Shown here: in pieces, positions 58,751-64,000 of the stretch
How positions within the stretch are numbered: the stretch's first letter is position 1
How the letters are laid out: each line of letters begins with the position of its first letter
DNA from: Lentzea albida
Lineage (GTDB): Bacteria > Actinomycetota > Actinomycetes > Mycobacteriales > Pseudonocardiaceae
Assembly: GCF_900111005.1 (NCBI RefSeq)
Contig: NZ_FOFV01000001.1
Location: 1 to 64,000, forward strand
Direction: 5' to 3'
DNA: 64,000 bases
Made by a program: the position numbers and the translations under genes
The notes under the pieces: model-generated
The model's input: only the letters and a program-made list of their open reading frames with translations
Database searches by the model: none
Told to the model about the DNA's origin: nothing

Positions 58751-59991
58751 TCAGTGCCCAGTGGCAGCGAGTGCAGGCCGCGGATCACGAACTCGGCCCG
58801 CCGGTTCGGTTCCTCGGCCAGCACCGCGCCCGGCAGCTTGCGGTGCAACGACGACAGCGCCGCCTCCACCTCGATGCGGGCCAGCGGCGCGCCCAGGCAG
58901 TAGTGGATGCCCATGCCGAAGCCGAGGTGCTGGTTCTTCTCGCGGCCGACGTCGAGGACGTCCGGGTTCTCGAACACCAGCGGGTCGCGGGCAGCGGCGC
59001 CCAGGAGTGCGGCGATCTTCTCGCCCGGCTCGACGACGTGGCCGGCGATCTCCACGCGTTCGGTGGCCGTGCGTTCGAAGAGCTGCAGAGGGGAGTCGTA
59101 GCGGATGAGCTCCTCCACGGCCGTGGGCATGATCTCGGGCGAGAGGCGCTCCCACTGCGAGCGGTGCTGCATCAGGGCGTAGACGCCGTTGCCGATGACG
59201 TTGACCGTGGCCTCGTGGCCCGCCATCAGCAACAGGACCGCGGTGGCGACGAGTTCGTCCTCGGTGAGCCTCGCGCCGTCGGTGTCGGTGACGGCGACCA
59301 GGTCGGACACGAGGTCGGTGCCGGGGGAGACGCGGCGCAGTGCGACCAGTTCGCGCAGGTAGGCGACGAACTCGGTGGCGGCGCGCTCGGCAGCCTCCTG
59401 CTGCGGTGCGGGCAGGCCGTACTCGTACATCTTCACGATGGCGTTCGACCACGGCTGGAGCAGGTGGCGGTCCTGCTGCGGCACGCCGAGCAGTTCCGCG
59501 ATCACCTCGACGGGCAGCGGCGCGGCGACGTGGGCGAGCAGGTCCGCCTGGCCCTGGTCCTTGATCTCCGCGACCAGCTCGTCGACGAGGCGGTCGGCCA
59601 GGTCGGCGACCCACGGGCGCAGGCGCTCGACGTGGCCCCGGCCGAACGCGGCGGCGACCAGGCGTCGCAGGCGGGTGTGCGTGGGCGGTTCGTTCTCCAG
59701 CAGCGAGTTGCGGTGCAGGAGGTTGAACGCCATGAACTGCTCGACGGGCTTCACGTCCGACCAGATCCGGCCGAGGGAGCGGTGCCGCAGCACGGCGGAG
59801 CAGGCGGCGTGCGAGACGGCGACGGCGACGCCCATCTGCTCGTGGTGATGCACCTCACCGGCTTCGCGCAGGGCGGCGAAGGCCGGGTACGGGTCGGCGA
59901 TGAACGCGGGATCGCGCTGGTCGAACGTCACAAGGCGGGACGGTAAGTCGCGATCGGCGTTTCGTCCACGTCCATTTGATTGATGACTCAA
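58747..59991 (-). CDS. cytochrome P450, full length
   Basis: A 414-residue class I bacterial P450. The I-helix has MAGHEAT, the K-helix ExxR lies in VEELIRYDSP, and the heme loop reads FGMGIHYCLGAPLAR. No ferredoxin gene is adjacent. The start is uncertain: a TTG at 59991 begins the family-like N-terminus, and GTG 59931 is the alternative; neither has a ribosome site. It diverges from the second GDPD gene across a region filled by palindromic element B. Confidence 0.9.
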   Translation of the reverse strand: MSHQSNGRGRNADRDLPSRLVTFDQRDPAFIADPYPAFAALREAGEVHHHEQMGVAVAVSHAACSAVLRHRSLGRIWSDVKPVEQFMAFNLLHRNSLLENEPPTHTRLRRLVAAAFGRGHVERLRPWVADLADRLVDELVAEIKDQGQADLLAHVAAPLPVEVIAELLGVPQQDRHLLQPWSNAIVKMYEYGLPAPQQEAAERAATEFVAYLRELVALRRVSPGTDLVSDLVAVTDTDGARLTEDELVATAVLLLMAGHEATVNVIGNGVYALMQHRSQWERLSPEIMPTAVEELIRYDSPLQLFERTATERVEIAGHVVEPGEKIAALLGAAARDPLVFENPDVLDVGREKNQHLGFGMGIHYCLGAPLARIEVEAALSSLHRKLPGAVLAEEPNRRAEFVIRGLHSLPLGTD

Positions 59992-60011
59992 ATTGTTGCG
60001 GAGACCGCTGT

Positions 60012-60169
60012 GCTGTGGCCGTCGGCGTTCGCCCCCTGATCCGATGTGCAGACGGGTGCATCGTGTGCCGGCCCCGCGTCCTCATATCGGGCATATGGGG
60101 GCGCGGGGCCGGTGCCGCGAGGCGCCCTGCTGAGCGCCGGATCAGGCGGTGAAGGTCGGCGGCCACAGC
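60012..60169 (+). repeat. palindromic element B (about 160 bp, same core as element A)
   Basis: The core stem pairs around the loop CGGGC (60088-60092) and reads CTCATATCGGGCATATGGGG on the plus strand, identical to element A read on the minus strand. Outer arms pair perfectly: 60035-60043 with 60138-60146 and 60012-60021 with 60160-60169. The block CAGACGGGTGCATCG and the block GCCCTGCTG are also shared with A, while most other arm sequence differs yet still pairs. It lies between divergent genes, so it is not simply a terminator. The right end abuts the -10 box of the next gene. Confidence 0.85.
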
Positions 60170-60171
60170 AC

Positions 60172-60177
60172 TATGGT
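60172..60177 (+). promoter_or_regulatory. -10 box for a leaderless GDPD transcript
   Basis: TATGGT ends 8 nt before the GTG at 60186, with no ribosome site between, so the mRNA probably starts at the codon. The matching -35 position (about 60149-60154) would fall inside the right arm of palindromic element B. Confidence 0.45.
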
Positions 60178-60185
60178 TCGGGGTT

Positions 60186-60926
60186 GTGCAGCTGCCCTCC
60201 ATAGTCGCGCACCGCGGCGCGTCCACCGACCGTCCCGAACACACCATCGGGGCCTACGAACTCGCCCTGAAAGAGGGAGCCGACGGGCTGGAGTGCGACA
60301 TCCGGCTGTCGAAGGACGGCGAGATCGTGTGTGTGCACGACCGCACGCTCGCACGCACGTCGAACGGCCGTGGCACGGTCAGTGCGCTCACGCTCGAAGA
60401 GCTGCGGAAGTTCGACTACGGCAGCTGGCACGGTCATCGCCAGCCGGCGGAGCTGCTCCTGCTCGACCAGTTGCTGGAGCTGGTCAAGGGCACGAACGTG
60501 CAGCTCTTCGTCGAGACCAAGCACCCGGTCCGCTACCGCAACGAGGTCGAGCGCAAGCTCGCGGAGGCGTTGAAGCGGCACGGCCTGACGAGCCAGATCG
60601 TGATGATGTCGTTCTCGGTGAGCGCGGTGAAGGCGTTCCGCGACCTCGCGCCGGACATCCGCACGGTGCTGCTGCTCGACCGGCTCGGCAGGCTCAGGCA
60701 CGGTGCTCTGCCGCCGTTCGCCGACTACACCGGGCCGGGCGTGCACCTGCTGCGCAACGACCCCGGCTACGTCGATCGGGCGAGGCGCGCGGGCCACGAG
60801 ACGTACGTGTGGACCGTGGACACCGCCGAGGACGTCGCCCTGTGCCGTGACCTGGGGGTCCGGTACCTCGCGACGAACGCCCCGGCGAACACCCGCCGCC
60901 TGCTGACGGCTAACTTGGCGACCTAG
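60186..60926 (+). CDS. cytoplasmic glycerophosphodiester phosphodiesterase
   Basis: A 246-residue GDPD with no signal peptide. The active site begins AHRGASTDRPEHT and continues GLECDIRLSKDGEIV and VHDRTLARTS; these supply the His pair and the Glu/Asp metal ligands. It hydrolyses glycerophosphodiesters to glycerol 3-phosphate and an alcohol. The translation start is probably leaderless. It follows the secreted GDPD by about 1.4 kb, and a P450 and element B lie between. Confidence 0.93.
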   Translation: MQLPSIVAHRGASTDRPEHTIGAYELALKEGADGLECDIRLSKDGEIVCVHDRTLARTSNGRGTVSALTLEELRKFDYGSWHGHRQPAELLLLDQLLELVKGTNVQLFVETKHPVRYRNEVERKLAEALKRHGLTSQIVMMSFSVSAVKAFRDLAPDIRTVLLLDRLGRLRHGALPPFADYTGPGVHLLRNDPGYVDRARRAGHETYVWTVDTAEDVALCRDLGVRYLATNAPANTRRLLTANLAT

Positions 60927-60954
60927 AACACGCCTGAGCACGAGGAGGGCCAAG

Positions 60955-61890
60955 GTGGCCAAGCGGACCGCGGTCAAGGACGCACCGAAGGACGGGATCA
61001 ACCCGAAGCAGCCCTGCCCGTGCGGCTCCGGCAAGCGCTACAAGGCCTGCCACGGCGCGCCCGGCGGTGCCACCGACGTGATCGTGTCCCGGCCGTTCGA
61101 GGGTCTCGCCGCCGAGTGCGAGCTGATCGCGCTGCGCGAGTTCGTGCCTTCGGCGGTCGTGAAGCTGCCGGTCAAGGACGGGCGCGAGGTCACGCTGGCC
61201 ACCGTGCTGCCGATGGCCGCCGCCGGCCTGATCCGCGGTGACGACGTGCCGTTCGTCGGCCTGCAGGTGCAGACGCGCTCCGGTGACATCAGCCGCGACC
61301 TGGCGCGGGCGCTGCGGTGGGCGCAGGAGGCGAAGACCGGCGACGTGCTGCCGGTCGTGGGTCCGGACAACGGGGAGAACCCCGGCCGCCTGCAGGACCT
61401 GATCGACGCCGACGCCGAGCTCACGCCCGTGCTGCACACCGACTTCATCTGGTGGATGCCCGAGGGCACCGAGCCGACCGGTGACGTCGCGCTGTCGCTG
61501 GAGCGCGCGAACGCCGCGATCCTGCCGACCGAGCGCGTCGACGCTCCCGGCGTGAAGGCCGCGTACTGGGTCGACGCGGGCGACAAGGCGCACCTGCGCT
61601 GGGTCCGTCCGGAGCCCGAGGAGAAGCTGCTGTCCGCGATGGCCCGCCTGGCCGCCCGCGGTGAGCTCGACCTCGGCGAGGGCTCGCGCTACGCCGGGTC
61701 GTTCCGCGCGCACGGCCTGCTTGTCCCCGTCTGGGACCTCGACCGCGAGATGCACGCCCGCGAGTGGGCGGAGCCGGCCGAGGCGCTGGGCAAGCGCCTG
61801 CTGGAGGCCCTCGCCTCCGACGAGCCGCTGACCGACGCCGAGCGCCGCGCCCGCGAGGGCCTGCGGGGACGCCAGATCACCCTGCGCTAG
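60955..61890 (+). CDS. SEC-C motif protein (DUF5926 type)
   Basis: A 311-residue cytoplasmic protein. A basic N-terminus (KRTAVKDAPKDG) leads into a SEC-C zinc motif, PCPCGSGKRYKACHG, like that of SecA. The remainder is a long actinobacteria-specific domain that I associate with DUF5926, with TLATVLPMAAAGLIRGDDVP and a helical tail. SEC-C motifs bind zinc and contact proteins or nucleic acid, but the role of this family is unknown. GAGGAGGG precedes the GTG. DnaA boxes follow its stop. Confidence 0.8.
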   Translation: MAKRTAVKDAPKDGINPKQPCPCGSGKRYKACHGAPGGATDVIVSRPFEGLAAECELIALREFVPSAVVKLPVKDGREVTLATVLPMAAAGLIRGDDVPFVGLQVQTRSGDISRDLARALRWAQEAKTGDVLPVVGPDNGENPGRLQDLIDADAELTPVLHTDFIWWMPEGTEPTGDVALSLERANAAILPTERVDAPGVKAAYWVDAGDKAHLRWVRPEPEEKLLSAMARLAARGELDLGEGSRYAGSFRAHGLLVPVWDLDREMHAREWAEPAEALGKRLLEALASDEPLTDAERRAREGLRGRQITLR

Positions 61891-61899
61891 TCCGCGGAG

Positions 61900-61935
61900 T
61901 TGTCCACAAGGTTGTGCACAGGGAGCTGTGGATAA
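61900..61935. promoter_or_regulatory. cluster of three DnaA boxes
   Basis: TTGTCCACA (61900-61908) is a perfect box, TTGTGCACA (61912-61920) has one mismatch, and TGTGGATAA (61927-61935) is a perfect box in the opposite orientation. All lie within 36 bp between the SEC-C gene and the next gene, and the last box abuts its GTG start. This suggests DnaA control of that gene or a DnaA-titrating site. Confidence 0.75.
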
Positions 61936-62274
61936 GTGCTGCTGCACATCATCACCGAGGCCGACTGGGCAGCCGCCCGGTCGGCCGGCTCCATCGTCCC
62001 CGCCGGGGGTGAGGAGTTCGTGCACTGCTCCGACCGCGGGGTCGTGCACGTGACGGCGGGCAAGTTCTTCCGCGGGCAGAGCGGGCTGCTGCTGCTCGTG
62101 ATCGACCCGAAGCTGCTCGGCGTGCCGGTCCGGTGGGAGGCCGTGCCGGACTCGCCGCTGTGGTTCCCGCACGTCTACGGCCCGATCCCGGTCGCCGCGG
62201 TGGTCGAGGAGCACGAGTTCCCCGCCGGGCCCGACGGTTCGTTCGTCCTGCCGGAAGCCGTTGCCGTTCTGTGA
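61936..62274 (+). CDS. DUF952 protein
   Basis: A 112-residue DUF952 protein, recognised by HIITEADW, EFVHCSDRGVVHVTAGKFF and FPHVYGPIPV. The family is related to glutathione-S-transferase-like or ADP-ribosyltransferase-like small folds and has no settled function. The GTG is preceded by GGGAG, and a DnaA box lies directly against the start codon, so expression may be tied to DnaA. Confidence 0.85.
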   Translation: MLLHIITEADWAAARSAGSIVPAGGEEFVHCSDRGVVHVTAGKFFRGQSGLLLLVIDPKLLGVPVRWEAVPDSPLWFPHVYGPIPVAAVVEEHEFPAGPDGSFVLPEAVAVL

Positions 62275-62351
62275 TCTAGTAGGGCAACCGTTCGGCGCGC
62301 TCAGGCGTGAACCCCTCGTAGCCAGTTCGCTGCTTGGGGGAGGAGCGTGTC

Positions 62352-62885
62352 GTGACGGCGGTGCTGCAGCTGGGGACAGCCGCCGAACGTGGTGGGGAAA
62401 GAGCGGAAGCCGTGGGGGATTTCGCTGAGTTCGTACGCATGTCCATGCCCGGACTGCTGCGGTACGGCCATGCGCTGACCGGGAACCCGCACGACTCCGC
62501 CGACCTCGTGCAGGCCGTGCTGGAGAAGGTCGGTTCGCGCTGGGACACCGTGCGGCGCAAGGGGGACGACCCGCTCGCGTACGTGCGGCGGGCGATGGCG
62601 AACACGCACATCAGCATCTGGCGCCGGCGTCGCCGCGAGAGCCTCGTGGCCGACTTCCCGGACAGCGGGGCCGTGGCTCCGGAGTTGAGCAGGCTCGAGA
62701 ACGAACCTCTCTGGCAGGCGTTGCGCGAACTGCCGCCGCGGCAGCGCGCCGTGATCGTCCTGCGCTACTACGAGAACCTCTCCGAGGCCGAGATCGCGCA
62801 CGCGCTCGGGATCTCGTGCGGCACGGTGAAGAGCCAGACCAGCAAGGCGATGGCGAGCCTCCGAACACGCCTGGGGAAGGAGTGA
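62352..62885 (+). CDS. SigE-family RNA polymerase sigma factor
   Basis: A 177-residue ECF-type sigma factor: region 2 MPGLLRYGHALTGNPHDSAD and LVQAVLEKVGSRW, region 4 HTH EAEIAHALGISCGTVKSQTS. GTG 62352 has GGAGGAG 6 nt upstream. Its partner gene starts inside the stop (GTGA), repeating the organisation seen at 54979-56363. Confidence 0.92.
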   Translation: MTAVLQLGTAAERGGERAEAVGDFAEFVRMSMPGLLRYGHALTGNPHDSADLVQAVLEKVGSRWDTVRRKGDDPLAYVRRAMANTHISIWRRRRRESLVADFPDSGAVAPELSRLENEPLWQALRELPPRQRAVIVLRYYENLSEAEIAHALGISCGTVKSQTSKAMASLRTRLGKE

Positions 62886-63664
62886 CCGTGGACGACCTCG
62901 ACGACGACCTGCGCAGGCTCTTCAACGACGATCGGCTAGACGTCCACTCCGAGCCGGCCGCGGTCGACGCGGTGCTCAGCGGTGCCCGGCGCCGGCGCAG
63001 GCGGCGCACCGCCGTCACCGGAGCCGTCGCCGTGGTGGCCCTGGTCGGTGCCGGGGTGGGGCTGACCAGGCTGGACTCGCTGAGGTCGGAGGACACGACC
63101 GGCGCGATGCTGACGACGTCGGTCTCGTCGCCGCCTCCGCTCGTGCCGTCGACCAGCACGTACGTGTCGACGGTGACCAAGACGGTCAACGCACCGCCTC
63201 CGGGGAACGGCGAGGGCCCCGGCGAACCGACCTCGAACCGGTCGTCGTCCCCGCCGCCACCGGAGCCGGCGCCCGGCAGGTACGGGACGCTCGCGCTGGG
63301 CATGTCCGAGGCCGAGGCGCTGGAGACCGGTTCGCTGATCGAGCCGACCACCCCGGTGGACGCGGACAAGCGGTGCAAGACCTACGCGACGAAGTCGGTG
63401 CCCGACGCCGATGCCGTGATCGTCTCGTCGGCCAAGGGGATCGTGCGGATCACGATGCCGAGCTACGCCAAGACGCCGAAGAACATCGGCGCGGGTTCGG
63501 CGGTGTCCGAGGTGAAAGCCGCCTACGCCAATGCCGAGCAAACTGGGTCCGGTGTGACCGTGAAAATGGCCGCGTCCCCTCCTTGGTTCTATTACTTCGA
63601 GAGTGACGGGACAACGGTCACGACCGTTCATCTCCGCTTGACGGGCGGAGACTGCTCTTCCTGA
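62882..63664 (+). CDS. single-pass membrane protein, probable sigma-factor partner
   Basis: A 260-residue protein. The cytoplasmic N-terminus (about 45 residues, ending in RRRRRRR-like basic stretch) contains DDLRRLFNDDRLDV. One transmembrane helix (TAVTGAVAVVALVGAGVGLT) leads to a Ser/Pro/Thr-rich stalk and a folded external domain with two cysteines, starting at RYGTLALGMSEAEALE. It is the counterpart of the protein at 55470-56363 and probably modulates the upstream sigma factor. Confidence 0.72.
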   Translation: MTVDDLDDDLRRLFNDDRLDVHSEPAAVDAVLSGARRRRRRRTAVTGAVAVVALVGAGVGLTRLDSLRSEDTTGAMLTTSVSSPPPLVPSTSTYVSTVTKTVNAPPPGNGEGPGEPTSNRSSSPPPPEPAPGRYGTLALGMSEAEALETGSLIEPTTPVDADKRCKTYATKSVPDADAVIVSSAKGIVRITMPSYAKTPKNIGAGSAVSEVKAAYANAEQTGSGVTVKMAASPPWFYYFESDGTTVTTVHLRLTGGDCSS

Positions 63665-63682
63665 TCAATGATCGCGCCAGGT

Positions 63683-63707
63683 CCCGCCGTGCTTCGAGTG
63701 CGGCGGG
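63683..63707 (+). terminator. stem-loop after sigma-partner gene
   Basis: CCCGCCG (63683-63689) pairs with CGGCGGG (63701-63707) around an 11-nt loop, 19 bp after the stop codon. Position and strength suit a terminator. Between it and 63840 I see only promoter-like sequence for the lipoprotein gene. Confidence 0.6.
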
Positions 63708-63840
63708 TGCTTGGCATATGCGCTGCTCAGAGCCGGTTCGACGATTCTTGTTGTGACTTTTTCGTGACGAACCGCATGCAACCACCGGCCGGGGACGACG
63801 TCTTCATTGGTGTCTCGAAACGAATTTCTGGGGGAAGAAA

Positions 63841-64000
63841 ATGAAGCGCTCCGCCGCCCTCGTCGCCATTGCTGTCGCATTTGGTATTTCCGCGTGCACG
63901 TCCACTCCCGCGCCTGAGCAGAACGCCGCTCCCGGCACGGGCCAGGAGTCGGCGCCGACTGTCCCGGTGGTGACGGAGGTCGTGACCGCGACGGTGACCA
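63841..64000 (+). CDS. lipoprotein (partial, cut by window end)
   Basis: The first 53 codons of an exported lipoprotein. The signal peptide (MKRSAALVAIAVAFG) ends in the lipobox ISAC, so the cysteine would be lipidated. The mature start is Pro/Ala/Thr-rich and flexible (TSTPAPEQNAAPGTG). GGGGGAAG precedes the ATG. The functional domain lies beyond the window. Confidence 0.8.
   Translation, partial: MKRSAALVAIAVAFGISACTSTPAPEQNAAPGTGQESAPTVPVVTEVVTATVT

Noticed and set aside
61900..61935. Chromosome origin (oriC)
   Set aside because: Only three boxes, and no dnaA, dnaN, recF or gyrB gene in the window.
1..64000. CRISPR arrays, insertion sequences or prophage genes
   Set aside because: No regularly spaced direct repeats, transposase, integrase or phage structural gene was seen on either strand.

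Overview
The window is high-GC DNA from a mycelial actinobacterium. Many starts are GTG or TTG, several genes look leaderless, and stop/start overlaps (ATGA or GTGA) are common. An XRE/DUF397 pair, an AfsR-type SARP regulator, SigE-type sigma factors, a spore-associated-protein-A-like secreted protein and a deaminase toxin with Imm1 immunity point to Pseudonocardiaceae or a relative (Lentzea or Saccharothrix would fit). That placement is inference from gene content. I see no insertion sequence, prophage, CRISPR array or rRNA.

Layout. 0-7 kb: a large palindrome, a lactone oxidase divergent from a PLP enzyme, then a TetR gene divergent from a GH1 beta-glucosidase, sugar-type MFS permease and SDR operon. 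7-16 kb: two small unknown genes, an HTH/TPR regulator, an SDR/LysR divergent pair with a clear LysR box, a copper operon (membrane protein, YcnI, CopC, CopD) and a BCCT transporter. 16-24 kb: a Fe-S RecB-like nuclease, palindromic element A, an SDR, a gamma-glutamyltransferase-like enzyme, two small secreted proteins and an XRE/DUF397 pair. 24-32 kb: a surface-glycan-type cluster (membrane protein, double glycosyltransferase, methyltransferase, and on the other strand a GT-C-like membrane protein). 32-39 kb: an RlpA-like protein, an orphan CdiI-type immunity protein, a shortened Acg nitroreductase, a SARP regulator divergent from a shortened P450, an OsmC peroxiredoxin, an LD-carboxypeptidase and tRNA-Gly(GCC).

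39-55 kb: a sigma factor fused to its own zinc-finger anti-sigma and membrane domain, a DNA glycosylase, and then a monocarboxylate region: lutABC (lactate oxidation) divergent from a LytS-type kinase, with a LytTR response regulator and two acetate/pyruvate-type sodium:solute symporters downstream. A DddA-like deaminase toxin with Imm1 immunity, a 26-residue Cys-rich peptide, a small membrane protein and an S49 peptidase lie between the kinase and its regulator. 55-64 kb: two SigE-type sigma/membrane-partner pairs, a rhodanese, two glycerophosphodiester phosphodiesterases, a full-length P450, palindromic element B, a SEC-C protein, a cluster of three DnaA boxes and the start of a lipoprotein gene.

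The two signals most worth following are (1) two copies, about 42 kb apart and in opposite orientation, of a roughly 160-bp palindrome with an invariant apical loop and arms that differ in sequence but still pair, which looks like RNA-level conservation; and (2) the deaminase/Imm1 pair sitting inside a LytS/LytTR monocarboxylate-sensing locus. All starts, domains and functions are read from the sequence by eye without database searches.
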